Below, piece after piece: positions 9,443-18,695 of a stretch of DNA of 64,000 nt (position 1 is its first letter; every line of letters starts with the position of its first letter). The position numbers and the translations under genes are program-made. The notes beneath the pieces were generated by a model, which searched no databases, had not been told where the DNA came from, and saw only the letters and a list, made by a program, of their open reading frames with translations. Origin of the DNA: Fluoribacter dumoffii NY 23 (GTDB lineage: Bacteria > Pseudomonadota > Gammaproteobacteria > Legionellales > Legionellaceae). The stretch lies in assembly GCF_000236165.1 (NCBI RefSeq), contig NZ_CM001373.1, positions 217,366 to 281,365 on the forward strand. The letters run 5' to 3'.

Positions 9443-9584
9443 AATTTAGCCCCACATAAGCTTTTATTTTTACACCTATTTTTAGTTGAGTGAGGAGCAA
9501 TACCCTACTCATAGAAACCTTTATCGCAGATCATTTGCAACATGTTTGCTACACGTTTCCTAACTATAAATAGAGTACCCTTGG

Positions 9585-9615
9585 CGTTCCCTCATCAATG
9601 AGGGAACGATTTTTT
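9585..9615 (+). terminator. hairpin between prkA and yeaH (T tract on the plus strand)
   Basis: A perfect 10-bp stem (CGTTCCCTCA / TGAGGGAACG) with loop TCAA, followed on the plus strand by six T. Nothing on the plus strand ends here. On the minus strand it begins eight bases after the prkA stop and lacks a T tract. It is more likely a 3'-protecting or processing hairpin between prkA and yeaH messages, or a barrier to antisense transcription. Confidence 0.5.
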
Positions 9616-9616
9616 G

Positions 9617-11548
9617 TTATTGTGATTTACGTACTCGCAAATACCATTCACATAACAAGCGTACTTGTTTGCGTGTATATCCTTTTTCGATCATTCGAGA
9701 AATAAACTCCTCATGTTTTTTCTTATCATCTTCAGATGCTTTGGCATTGAAGGAAATGACAGGGAGTAAATCCTCCGTATTGGTGAACATCTTTTTCTCA
9801 ATGACTGAGCGTAATTTTTCATAACTATTCCACACTGGGTTTTTACCCCGATTGTTGGCCCGCGCGCGTAAAACAAAATTTACCACTTCATTGCGGAAAT
9901 CTTTGGGATTGGAAATGCCAGCGGGTTTTTCGATCTTTTCGAGCTCCTGATTTAATAATGCGCGGTCAAAGATTTCACCGGTATCGGGATCGCGATAATC
10001 CTGATCCTGAATCCAGAAGTCAGCATAGGTTATATAACGGTCAAAGATATTTTGCCCATACTCGGAATAGGATTCCAAATAGGCAGTTTGAATTTCCTTG
10101 CCAATGAACTCAACATACTTGGGCGTCAGGTACTCTTTAATAAACCCCAAATAAGATTCCTGTACTTCCTGCGGAAATTGTTCCTGTTCAATTTGACGTT
10201 CCAAAACATACATTAAATGTACAGGGTTGGCTGCCACTTCGCTGTGATCAAAATTAAATACCTTGGAAAGTATTTTGAACGCAAAACGAGTAGAGACCCC
10301 GCTCATGCCTTCATCAACACCGGCGAAATCACGATATTCCTGGTAGGATTTTGCTTTGGGATCCGTGTCTTTCAAGCTCTCGCCATTGTATACCCGCATT
10401 TTTGAATAAATGCTGGAATTTTGAGGTTCTTTTAAACGGGTTAAGACAGAAAATTGCGCGAGCATTTCCAATGTACCTGGGGCACATTGAGCATGGGTTA
10501 ACGAACTGTTGTCAATGAGTTTTTGGTAAATTCGAATTTCTTCTGAAACCCGGAGACAATAAGGTACTTTAACTATATTTATACGGTCTATGAAGGCTTC
10601 ATTGTTTTTGTTGTTTCTAAACGATTGCCATTCAGATTCATTCGAGTGCGCTAGAATAATTCCTTCGAAGGGAATGGAGGATAAACCTTCAGTCGCATTA
10701 TAATTACCTTCCTGTGTCGCAGTTAACAAAGGATGGAGCACTTTAATGGGTGCTTTAAACATTTCCACGAACTCTAAAAGTCCACGGTTGGCGCGACATA
10801 ATCCCCCCGAGTAGCTGTATGCATCAGCATCATCTTGAGAAAAATCCTCTAATTTGCGAATGTCTACTTTACCTACTAAAGATGAAATATCCTGATTGTT
10901 TTCATCACCCGGTTCGGTTTTGGAAATGGCGATTTGTTTTAATCGAGACGGTCTAACTTTAATAACTCTGAATTTACTGATGTCTCCATTATATTCATGC
11001 AGCCTTTTTACTGCCCAAGGGGACATTAAATAGCGTAGGTATCGGGAAGGAATTCCAAAACGCTCCTGGAGTAACTCAGCATCTTCAATGGGATTGAATA
11101 AAGAGAGCGGTGACTCAAAAACGGGGGAACCTTTTATGGCGTAAAAAGGAACTTTTTCCATTAAATCTTTCAGCTTTTCTGCAATGGATGATTTACCACC
11201 CCCTACAGGTCCTAAAAGATAAAGTACTTGTTTGGTTTCTTCCAAACCCTGGGCTGCATGTTTAAGGAAGCCCACAATTTGCTCGATGGGTTCTTCCATG
11301 CCATAAAAATCTTGAAATACATTATATCGCGGAATGATTTTATTGGAAAAAATTCGCGATAAAACAGGATCATGACGCGTATCAACCATTTCAGGTTCGC
11401 CTATAGCCATGAGTAAGCGTTCTGCTGGATTGGCATAAGCAGACGGGTCATTTTTACACAATTCCAGGTATTCTTCCAAACTCATCTCTTCTTCTTTATT
11501 GTCGACAAAGCGTTTGGTATAGCTGGTTAAAAAGTCTTGAGTATTCAT
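9617..11548 (-). CDS. prkA: PrkA family serine protein kinase (YeaG)
   Basis: A 643-residue cytoplasmic protein (E. coli YeaG is 644) with an AAA-type N-terminal part and a C-terminal kinase-like region. Walker A is GPVGGGKSS at about residues 113-121. The conserved block HSNESEW is visible near the middle. The family is reported as a serine kinase induced by nitrogen starvation and stationary phase; direct substrates in Legionella are unknown. The ATG at 11548 is preceded by AAGGGGAT. It is the first gene of the prkA-yeaH-spoVR set, and the 217-bp gap upstream should hold the promoter, which I could not pin down. Confidence 0.94.
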   Translation of the reverse strand: MNTQDFLTSYTKRFVDNKEEEMSLEEYLELCKNDPSAYANPAERLLMAIGEPEMVDTRHDPVLSRIFSNKIIPRYNVFQDFYGMEEPIEQIVGFLKHAAQGLEETKQVLYLLGPVGGGKSSIAEKLKDLMEKVPFYAIKGSPVFESPLSLFNPIEDAELLQERFGIPSRYLRYLMSPWAVKRLHEYNGDISKFRVIKVRPSRLKQIAISKTEPGDENNQDISSLVGKVDIRKLEDFSQDDADAYSYSGGLCRANRGLLEFVEMFKAPIKVLHPLLTATQEGNYNATEGLSSIPFEGIILAHSNESEWQSFRNNKNNEAFIDRINIVKVPYCLRVSEEIRIYQKLIDNSSLTHAQCAPGTLEMLAQFSVLTRLKEPQNSSIYSKMRVYNGESLKDTDPKAKSYQEYRDFAGVDEGMSGVSTRFAFKILSKVFNFDHSEVAANPVHLMYVLERQIEQEQFPQEVQESYLGFIKEYLTPKYVEFIGKEIQTAYLESYSEYGQNIFDRYITYADFWIQDQDYRDPDTGEIFDRALLNQELEKIEKPAGISNPKDFRNEVVNFVLRARANNRGKNPVWNSYEKLRSVIEKKMFTNTEDLLPVISFNAKASEDDKKKHEEFISRMIEKGYTRKQVRLLCEWYLRVRKSQ

Positions 11549-11765
11549 ATGCCATCCCCTTTTATCCTTATGAAGGATATCTTGTGTTTCTTTACATTTA
11601 TTGCATTTTCAAGGTAAATGCAACAAATGAAGTTCAGCTAACTTCGTAATACTTGATAAAGATTGACCTAAGAAGTTACCCCTTTATAATCATTATAGGA
11701 TAAACTAAGAAAATTGTTATAAAACTCAATAAACTTAATCGCTTTTTGCAAAGGATGTACTGACC

Positions 11766-14357
11766 ATGCCTGACACGACTGTTTATTTAAAAAATTACCA
11801 GCCTCCTTTTTTTTCAGTTGAGACTATTAATTTAAATTTTGACCTCTATGATGACCATGCTTTAATAAGTAACGAACTTAAGTTAACTCGTCAACATGAG
11901 GGCCCTCTGCATCTTTGTGGTGATGAGTTGGAACTGGTTAGCGTGCATATGAATGGTCAAAAATTAGATCAATCGGAATATATCCTGCAACCCGATGCAC
12001 TTATCATCGAAAATTGTCCCGACGAACTCACTTTAAATATAGTAACGCGTATTTACCCACAAAAAAATACTCAATTATCCGGGCTTTACCGTTCTAATCA
12101 CCTGTTTTGTACGCAATGTGAAGCAGAAGGTTTTCGGCGCATCACTTACTTTCTTGACCGACCGGATGTTTTGACTACCTATACAACTCGTATTTCCGCC
12201 GAAAAAAAACAGTATCCTATCTTATTGTCCAATGGTAATTTAATCGATGCGGGTGACGCTGAAGATGGGCGTCATTGGGTAGTCTGGAAGGATCCTTTTA
12301 AAAAACCTTCCTATTTATTTGCATTAGTGGCAGGCAATTTGGCGTGCGTTAGGGATCAATTTGTTACCTGTTCAGGGCGAAGCATTGACTTACGCATTTA
12401 TGTTGAGCCTGGAAATGAAGATAAATGTACCCATGCAATGGAGTCATTGAAAAAATCAATGCGCTGGGATGAAGAGGTCTACGGTCGGGAATACGATCTC
12501 GATATTTTTATGATAGTCGCAGTCAGTGACTTTAATATGGGGGCTATGGAGAATAAGGGATTAAATATTTTTAACTCCAAATACATTCTTGCTCGCCCTG
12601 ATACCGCAACAGATCAGGATTTTGCTGATGTCGAAGGAGTCGTTGCCCATGAGTATTTCCATAACTGGACTGGGAATCGGGTTACTTGCCGTGATTGGTT
12701 CCAATTAAGTTTGAAAGAAGGATTAACTGTTTTTCGGGACCAGGAATTTTCCCGAGACATGAATTCACGGGATGTAAACCGTATTATGGATGTCAGGGTA
12801 TTGCGAAATTCCCAATTCCCTGAAGATGCAGGAACAATGGCTCATCCTGTCCGCCCGGAGGCATACCAGGAAATAAATAATTTTTATACGGCAACAGTGT
12901 ATAATAAAGGTGCTGAAGTAATCCGAATGCAGCACACCTTACTTGGTAAAGAGGGCTTTCGCCGCGGCATGGATTTATATTTTAATCGCCATGATGGTCA
13001 GGCCGTTACTATTGATGATTTTGTTGCAGCAATGGAAGATGCAAATCATATTGATTTGACGCAATTTAAAAGATGGTACAGTCAGGCAGGAACTCCGGAA
13101 GTTCTCGTGACCAGCAATTATGCACAAGGCGAGTTAACCCTTAAGATGCAGCAATATTGCCCGCCAACCCCGGAATGCCATGATAAAAAACCATTCCATA
13201 TCCCTATTCGTTTTGCTCTTTTCGATTCCAAGGGACAGCAGCTAGCCATTGAGAATGAGATTTTGGAACTCAAGGAAAAAGAACAAAGTTTTACTTTTAA
13301 GGGCCTGAGTGAAAAACCGGTGCTTTCATTATTACGTGAATTTTCCGCACCAATTAAATTAAAACAAAATTTAAGCCAGGACGAATTGCTCTTTTTATTA
13401 AAGTATGAGGTGGATGGATTTGCCAAATGGGATGCGGCACAAAATCTGATTATAAATAGCATCAAGGACTGCCTGAATTTGCATGCCAATAAATGGCAAA
13501 TTCCTTCCGCTTTAATTTCTGCCTTAAAACATGTATTGCTTGATGAGTCGCTTGATGCTGATTTACGGGCGGAATTATTAACTCCTCCCGGATTTGAGGA
13601 TATTGCCATGCAGTTGGAGAGCGTGGATGTTGGCGCTGTCGAAAAAGCCCGTGATTTTTTCCATCAGCAGTTAGGGTGGTATCTATATGAAGAAGCGCAA
13701 ATGCTCTATCAACAACTATGGACAAGTGAAGATCATCGCATGAATGGACCTGCTTACGGCCGTAGAAAATTGCGTAATGTGTGCTTATGGCTCATGATGA
13801 AAGCGAAAGAGTCAGCTGCGTTAGATAAATGCCAGCAGCAGTTCATCGCCGCACAAACCATGACTGATCAAATCGCCAGTTTTTCTTTATTGGTGAATTC
13901 CACCAATCAGGGTTTGCGGGAACAGGCAATTGAAGATTTCTACAAGCAATGGTCTAAAGAAGATCTGGTTTTGGATAAATGGTTCACTATCCAAGCAATA
14001 AGCGAGTTACCAGAAACGTTGAACCATGTGAAAATGTTATTAAAGCACTCGGCTTTTTCAATTAAGAATCCCAATAAGGTGCGTGCATTGATAGGTGCAT
14101 TTTGTATGGGGAATCCACGTAATTTCCATGCAATTGATGGGAGTGGCTATAGTTTTCTAGCAGAAATCCTGGTGACATTGGATAAAATTAATCCTCAAAT
14201 TGCCGCCCGTTTAGCCAATCCATTTACACGCTGGAAACGCTATGACCAACACCGCCAACGTCTCATGCGGGAACAATTGGAGAGGTTAGGCAAAATGGAG
14301 TTATCTCGTGATTTGGCTGAGGTAATTTCTAAAAGCTTGCTGGTTAATGAAGTCTAG
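11766..14357 (+). CDS. pepN: aminopeptidase N (M1 zinc peptidase)
   Basis: An 863-residue cytoplasmic metallo-aminopeptidase that trims peptides from the N-terminus. Zinc ligands are His295, His299 and Glu318 in VAHEYFHNWTGNR...KEGLT. The exopeptidase motif GAMENKG lies upstream at about residue 259, as in all M1 enzymes. A PepN-type C-terminal helical domain follows (about 540-863). Length fits the proteobacterial PepN family (E. coli 870). The ATG at 11766 follows AAGGA at a suitable distance. It is a single gene, closed by a bidirectional terminator with the convergent gene. Confidence 0.96.
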   Translation: MPDTTVYLKNYQPPFFSVETINLNFDLYDDHALISNELKLTRQHEGPLHLCGDELELVSVHMNGQKLDQSEYILQPDALIIENCPDELTLNIVTRIYPQKNTQLSGLYRSNHLFCTQCEAEGFRRITYFLDRPDVLTTYTTRISAEKKQYPILLSNGNLIDAGDAEDGRHWVVWKDPFKKPSYLFALVAGNLACVRDQFVTCSGRSIDLRIYVEPGNEDKCTHAMESLKKSMRWDEEVYGREYDLDIFMIVAVSDFNMGAMENKGLNIFNSKYILARPDTATDQDFADVEGVVAHEYFHNWTGNRVTCRDWFQLSLKEGLTVFRDQEFSRDMNSRDVNRIMDVRVLRNSQFPEDAGTMAHPVRPEAYQEINNFYTATVYNKGAEVIRMQHTLLGKEGFRRGMDLYFNRHDGQAVTIDDFVAAMEDANHIDLTQFKRWYSQAGTPEVLVTSNYAQGELTLKMQQYCPPTPECHDKKPFHIPIRFALFDSKGQQLAIENEILELKEKEQSFTFKGLSEKPVLSLLREFSAPIKLKQNLSQDELLFLLKYEVDGFAKWDAAQNLIINSIKDCLNLHANKWQIPSALISALKHVLLDESLDADLRAELLTPPGFEDIAMQLESVDVGAVEKARDFFHQQLGWYLYEEAQMLYQQLWTSEDHRMNGPAYGRRKLRNVCLWLMMKAKESAALDKCQQQFIAAQTMTDQIASFSLLVNSTNQGLREQAIEDFYKQWSKEDLVLDKWFTIQAISELPETLNHVKMLLKHSAFSIKNPNKVRALIGAFCMGNPRNFHAIDGSGYSFLAEILVTLDKINPQIAARLANPFTRWKRYDQHRQRLMREQLERLGKMELSRDLAEVISKSLLVNEV

Positions 14358-14387
14358 ATATCGGCAACTTCCTGCCAATACAGGTTC

Positions 14388-14423
14388 AAAAACGGCCTCC
14401 ATTTAAGGAGGCTGCTCATTTTT
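14388..14423. terminator. bidirectional terminator between pepN and the 2H-like gene
   Basis: The stem GCCTCC/GGAGGC with loop ATTTAA (14395-14412) has T tracts on both sides: TTTTTT at 14418-14423 for pepN, and the AAAAA run at 14389-14393, read as TTTTT on the minus strand, for the convergent gene. Confidence 0.6.
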
Positions 14424-14449
14424 TCTAAAAACAATTTAGTTTTAACGGC

Positions 14450-15205
14450 TTAGGGCTCAAGAGAAAAAATCGCCAACTCTTTGATAATTTGTCCTTGGGC
14501 ATCAGCCAATCCCACCCCTATTGCCGTGCCATACCCCGTAACCTGCGTTTTATGGGATTGGGTGAATTGATAAATGAGTTTTTGCAGTTGTTGATATAAA
14601 AGAGTACTTTGCTTCTTATTTAAGTGTTCTGCAAAAAAAATGGAAAAATGGGGTTTAAAGTAGTTTAAAACGCTTGGACTGCCGTATTGATGAAATAGTG
14701 CTTGACGGCCTGAGTCATGCACTGCCCAGGCAGGTATCGTTGCCTGGGGATCGTGTAAATGTGCTAACTCATAGAGTGTTTTATTGCTTAATTCTTGTAT
14801 CGTCTTATTATGTGCTACAGTCAACATGACGTAGCCACTCTGGCTGGGCACAAATTTCCCAGTGGAAAAAACAATGGGTTTTTGTTGTTTTGCCAGTGCC
14901 TGTGCTTTTTTGATAATGGCAGGGATTTGTTGGGAATTATAGTCGGTCAGATACAGCGTGATATGCAGAGGGTGATGAGGCAAATAAGGCTTAATCTGAA
15001 AGATTGTTAATAGTCCTTGTTGTGCTAAATATTGATTAAACTCTTTGATCAGGTTATTGACATGGTTTTCAGGTTTTAATTTTAGGTAAACATTAATTGA
15101 TAGGCTTTTAGCCAGTGCAAGATTGGTAAAAAAGCAACCCATCAGACAAAGCAGGAGGGGAAGATGTCTCAACGTTTTGCAGTGATTGGTAATCCTGTGG
15201 CGCAT
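14450..15205 (-). CDS. exported 2H-phosphoesterase-like protein
   Basis: A 251-residue protein with an N-terminal signal sequence (hydrophobic [18 protein letters not shown], about residues 15-32). The two H-x-T/S motifs of the 2H phosphoesterase (LigT/2'-5' RNA ligase-like) fold are PLHITLYLT in the N-half and KPHFSIFFA in the C-half. The family acts on 2'-5' or cyclic phosphodiesters in RNA or nucleotides; an exported member is unusual, and its substrate is unknown. The ATG at 15205 has GGAG seven bases upstream, so I keep this start although it lies 42 bases inside the divergent aroE gene. A shorter start at 15142 has no good ribosome binding site. Confidence 0.65.
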   Translation of the reverse strand: MRHRITNHCKTLRHLPLLLCLMGCFFTNLALAKSLSINVYLKLKPENHVNNLIKEFNQYLAQQGLLTIFQIKPYLPHHPLHITLYLTDYNSQQIPAIIKKAQALAKQQKPIVFSTGKFVPSQSGYVMLTVAHNKTIQELSNKTLYELAHLHDPQATIPAWAVHDSGRQALFHQYGSPSVLNYFKPHFSIFFAEHLNKKQSTLLYQQLQKLIYQFTQSHKTQVTGYGTAIGVGLADAQGQIIKELAIFSLEP

Positions 15206-15976
15206 AGTTTATCTCCGATAATTCATCAACGTTTTGCTAAGCAGCTAAACGTGCAACTGACCTATGAGAAAATCAAGGCAGATGAGCAATCCTTTGAGCG
15301 GTTAGTATCTGACTTTTTTGCTCAGGCTGGCAAGGGGCTCAATGTTACCTTGCCCTTCAAACAACGAGCTTTTGAAATGGCACAGCAATGCAGTGTCCGT
15401 TGTCAGAAAGCCGGTGCTGCTAATACGTTATGGATAAAAGACAACCAGTTACATGCCGATAATACCGATGGCATTGGTTTTATTCGTGATTTGAATCGCT
15501 ATTTCAGTGTGGCAGATAAGCGAGTATTGATCTTGGGTGCAGGAGGCGCTGCACGCGGAATAGTACACCCTCTATTAGATCAGCATCCTTTGGAGTTAAT
15601 CGTAGCAAACCGTACTTTGGCTAAAACAAAAGAATTTCAAGGAGCGTTTCCGCAAACAAAATGTATATCATTTAATGAAATTAAGGGCCAATTTGATTTG
15701 GTAATCAATGCAACATCAGCAAGTTTGGTTGGGGAGTTTGTGGGGCTACCTGCTGGATGTATGTCCACAAAACCCTTTTGTTATGACTTGGCGTACAAAC
15801 AGCATGCACCTACAGTTTTTGTCCAATATGCGCAAGAATCCGGATGCCAAGCTGCAGATGGTTTAGGGATGCTGGTCGAGCAGGCTGCAGAGGCCTTTTT
15901 TATTTGGCACAGGATTATGCCCGCAACTGAAGAGGTTTTGACGTTTTTGCGCACAGCATGTGAAGACAAAGGCTAG
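15164..15976 (+). CDS. aroE: shikimate dehydrogenase (NADP)
   Basis: A 270-residue enzyme that reduces 3-dehydroshikimate to shikimate in aromatic amino-acid and folate precursor synthesis. Motifs seen are [12 protein letters not shown] (substrate Ser pair), NVTLPFKQ with the catalytic Lys, ADNTDGIGF with the catalytic Asp, the nucleotide loop LGAGGAARG and the NADP-binding ANRTLAKT. Length matches AroE (E. coli 272). The ATG at 15164 follows the strong site AGGAGGGG. Its first 42 bases overlap the 5' end of the divergent 2H-like gene, so each promoter lies inside the other's coding region. Confidence 0.95.
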   Translation: MSQRFAVIGNPVAHSLSPIIHQRFAKQLNVQLTYEKIKADEQSFERLVSDFFAQAGKGLNVTLPFKQRAFEMAQQCSVRCQKAGAANTLWIKDNQLHADNTDGIGFIRDLNRYFSVADKRVLILGAGGAARGIVHPLLDQHPLELIVANRTLAKTKEFQGAFPQTKCISFNEIKGQFDLVINATSASLVGEFVGLPAGCMSTKPFCYDLAYKQHAPTVFVQYAQESGCQAADGLGMLVEQAAEAFFIWHRIMPATEEVLTFLRTACEDKG

Positions 15977-16095
15977 TTGTACCCGCGGCAAGGCGGCATT
16001 AATTCTGTCGCACTTCACCTTTTGCTCGAAAGAATAAAAACTTTGTCCTCTTTTGCGGCTTGGGAGGAGTGCAGAACTCTATACCAGTTTTGCTG

Positions 16096-17208
16096 CTATT
16101 CAAAAAATGCCAAGACTTCCTTGGCATTATTGATGGTGTCTTGAAAACCTAGTTCAAGCAATTCTCTTGTGAAATCACTTTCAAAAAGCACGAAACTCAA
16201 TAGATCGCCGGAATGTTTTTTTTCTCCCAAAAAATTAAGGAGATATCTTAGCAAGGTCGGCAAGGCTTTAAAGTGGGTTTGAGCCAAAGGAGCCAGGTCT
16301 TTGCTGGGACGCAAATGCAATGTAGTAATCGGTCGCCACGGAGAGCGGCGTTTTTTCCACATGGATAGCAACATGGCAATTTCGTTCATGCGGTTGACCA
16401 TTTCAATGTCACGGTCGAGATTATCCAGGAACAGTGCGTTTAACATATTTCCGAAAATATGTGAAAAAGGAATATCCTCATGGTTACGCAAATTCTCCTG
16501 TTCTACAAATGTAGGCAGGGCTCGCGTTCCAAGAATAAGAATTTTATCTACCTCGAAACGAATAGACCCACGCAGGGGGGCGGCAAGCCCCACACTTCCA
16601 TCTCCGTAATGAAAACCATCGAGCAGAACTGTTGGAAAAAATAAAGGCAGAGCGCTCGAGGCTAAAATATGTTCTGCCTGGAAACTGACGCGCTTGCTAC
16701 CATGTCGTGGATAATTCCAGTCGGTAAATTCAGGGTTATTGTGCTCATAAAAAGAAATTGTTTGCCGTGTTTCATAACAATTACTGATTATTTCCAAAGT
16801 TTCGAGAAAGCCATTATTGATATTCTGAGCTATTTTGGTGAAATCAAGACCATCGGCAATCATTTGTTTCAGTGGGGTGGTATCCAATAAATGAGCTGCC
16901 TGCCGTTGCTTAATCATCATCGTACTCATATTACGGACAACCGATTTGCTTAAAGCCAAATTACTGGCCCGATACACCTGTTGGCAATGAATTTCACTCC
17001 AAATAGTTTCCAGTTTATCCAGTGCTGTTGGAAAGTCATCGGCATTTTCAGCAAGTACAGCCGCATTCATACTGCCTACGCTAACTCCACTGACCATTTC
17101 AAAGGGTAAGGTTTTAACTTGTAAAATATGACCTATCGCTTTCAGGACACCTGCTTGATAGGCGCCTCGAGCGCCGCCACCTGCCAAATAAAGGGCTTTT
17201 TTAGACAT
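16096..17208 (-). CDS. patatin-like phospholipase
   Basis: A 370-residue patatin-family lipid acyl hydrolase. The oxyanion loop GGGARGAYQAG lies at residues 10-20, the nucleophile Ser43 is in GVSVG (G-x-S-x-G), and the catalytic Asp is in YGDGSVGLAAPLR. The C-terminal part is family-variable. I chose ATG 17208 because the patatin motif begins only nine residues later; a TTG at 17277 would add 23 residues of no recognisable type. No signal peptide is visible, so it is cytoplasmic or translocated. Legionella encodes many patatin-like proteins, some being Dot/Icm effectors; I cannot say whether this is one. A divergent membrane-protein gene starts 148 bases away. Confidence 0.88.
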   Translation of the reverse strand: MSKKALYLAGGGARGAYQAGVLKAIGHILQVKTLPFEMVSGVSVGSMNAAVLAENADDFPTALDKLETIWSEIHCQQVYRASNLALSKSVVRNMSTMMIKQRQAAHLLDTTPLKQMIADGLDFTKIAQNINNGFLETLEIISNCYETRQTISFYEHNNPEFTDWNYPRHGSKRVSFQAEHILASSALPLFFPTVLLDGFHYGDGSVGLAAPLRGSIRFEVDKILILGTRALPTFVEQENLRNHEDIPFSHIFGNMLNALFLDNLDRDIEMVNRMNEIAMLLSMWKKRRSPWRPITTLHLRPSKDLAPLAQTHFKALPTLLRYLLNFLGEKKHSGDLLSFVLFESDFTRELLELGFQDTINNAKEVLAFFE

Positions 17209-17312
17209 AACGATTATTATTACCGCATTTATTTTGTATTTAAGTGAAATATAGTTGAATAGACCTGGACTTAGCAAGTTCTCATTTGTTTCGTAAAAAA
17301 ATTAACAACCCC

Positions 17313-17341
17313 GGAGAAATAGTATATTATATATTTTCTCC
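17313..17341. repeat. inverted repeat in the promoter region of the 17356 gene
   Basis: GGAGAAA and TTTCTCC are separated by 15 AT-rich bases containing TATATT. The arm ends 14 bases before the GTG start at 17356. It could be an operator around the -10 region or a leader hairpin. Only the symmetry is seen directly. Confidence 0.35.
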
Positions 17342-17355
17342 AAAGTGGGTGATTA

Positions 17356-18552
17356 GTGGCCAGTGTGAAAGAATTTGAGATTGCCAATACTCTAAGTGAA
17401 GCAAGAGTAATTTTAAATGAAATACAGTCCTCAATCGATTATGATGCAGAATTTTCGATTTCTGTCGACCCTGCAAACACCTCAAAAAAGGTAGTACTTG
17501 TATCAAAAGTGATTAAAACCACAGGCGATTCAAGTAAAGCAATGATGCAGATAGGCTCTTCGGTCAGAAAGTTCCAGAACGTACCGCCAACAGAATCACT
17601 ACTGCAAGGCTTACGTTTCGGCTCAATTTTTTTAGCTGTCTTGGATTTTCTGCTTATCCCATTTGTTTATCTGACCTGCTATCTTCTCGATACAGAAATG
17701 CCTGTGAACAAGGAGAATAATGCAAAGTGGCTATTGTCTGGGATTTTCTTAGCCCTAACCATTACTTCAATGGCTGTTCCTGCCGTCGCGGTAGCAGTCG
17801 CCTTTGTTACAACCTCCCTCTCGCTAGCATTGAGTTTATTTTTATTAGGGCGGACAACCTATGAATATTACACATTGCATGAAGCAAAAAAAGTCAATAA
17901 AAAACTAATTTACAGCGCGGAAGTTGAGATGAAAGCCATTCAGGAGAATGCGAGAAAACTCAACAGTGCTTTAGACAAACTGGATACGGAAATGGATTTC
18001 ATTTCCTTTTGTGAACAAGTGGGATTGATATATGAAAATTATCAGCTCCAAAAACGGGATTTACTCAACCTTAAGCTTACGGAGTTGGATTTAAACAAAA
18101 AACTTAAGGACGCAAATTTCAGAGCAGTCTTTGACAAAGGGGTTGGTTTTAGTTTATCCGCAGTAGGCTTGATAGGTTTGATTGTTTCTTTATATTTTCC
18201 GCTTGCTGGTTTAGGCATTTTAACCGCAGTTTCAGTGCTTTCATTAACGTATGTTGCGGCCCGATTGTTTCTATCTGGGGCTCAATGGATACGAGGATTG
18301 CTGCGCACCAGCGGAAGCGAGGGCCCAACAAATGACGATCTCATCGAAACAAATGCAAAGGACAATAAACTTTCAACGGACTTTATGCTTGAACGTTTTT
18401 TTGGGAGCAAAGAGAAGGCACGCGCATCTTTTAAAAACACCCCTCCTGAAGGGATTGACTATTCATCAACAAGTACTGCCTCAATATTTCAAGTGGAGGA
18501 ATCTCCTGGTGCTCAGGATTTGGCTTGCGACTTGCCTGATATGAACTACTAA
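17356..18552 (+). CDS. membrane protein of unknown function, possible effector
   Basis: A 398-residue protein I do not recognise. It has three hydrophobic regions: about residues 88-112, 125-168 (long enough for two helices) and 262-315. A Lys/Glu-rich coiled segment (about 180-258) joins the second and third. The N-terminal 80 residues are soluble, and the C-terminal 85 residues are soluble and rich in Ser/Thr/Glu/Asp, ending FQVEESPGAQDLACDLPDMNY with the acidic blocks typical of Dot/Icm tails. The start is GTG at 17356, with a second in-frame GTG at 17365; the ribosome binding site is poor (AGTGGGTG). The hairpin-linker-hairpin plan resembles the gene at 20780. Confidence 0.6.
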   Translation: MASVKEFEIANTLSEARVILNEIQSSIDYDAEFSISVDPANTSKKVVLVSKVIKTTGDSSKAMMQIGSSVRKFQNVPPTESLLQGLRFGSIFLAVLDFLLIPFVYLTCYLLDTEMPVNKENNAKWLLSGIFLALTITSMAVPAVAVAVAFVTTSLSLALSLFLLGRTTYEYYTLHEAKKVNKKLIYSAEVEMKAIQENARKLNSALDKLDTEMDFISFCEQVGLIYENYQLQKRDLLNLKLTELDLNKKLKDANFRAVFDKGVGFSLSAVGLIGLIVSLYFPLAGLGILTAVSVLSLTYVAARLFLSGAQWIRGLLRTSGSEGPTNDDLIETNAKDNKLSTDFMLERFFGSKEKARASFKNTPPEGIDYSSTSTASIFQVEESPGAQDLACDLPDMNY

Positions 18553-18555
18553 TCG

Positions 18556-18575
18556 GCTTGCATGCAAGCTCTTTT
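18556..18575 (+). terminator. short palindromic hairpin after the 17356 gene
   Basis: GCTTG-CATG-CAAGC (a perfect 14-base palindrome) three bases past the stop, followed by TCTTTT. It is a weak intrinsic terminator candidate. Confidence 0.35.
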
Positions 18576-18695
18576 CCCCAGATGCGCCCGTACCTTCAAT
18601 TTGGAATTTTCTTATTTTAAAGTTTAAAAAGTTCATTGCAAAATACTAAAAACTCCTTTAATTTAAAAATTTACCCCCCCAAAGGAAGAAACCTC

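Noticed and set aside
13118..13609. 163-residue open frame antisense to pepN
   Set aside because: Inside a clear M1 peptidase; composition is that of reversed pepN codons.
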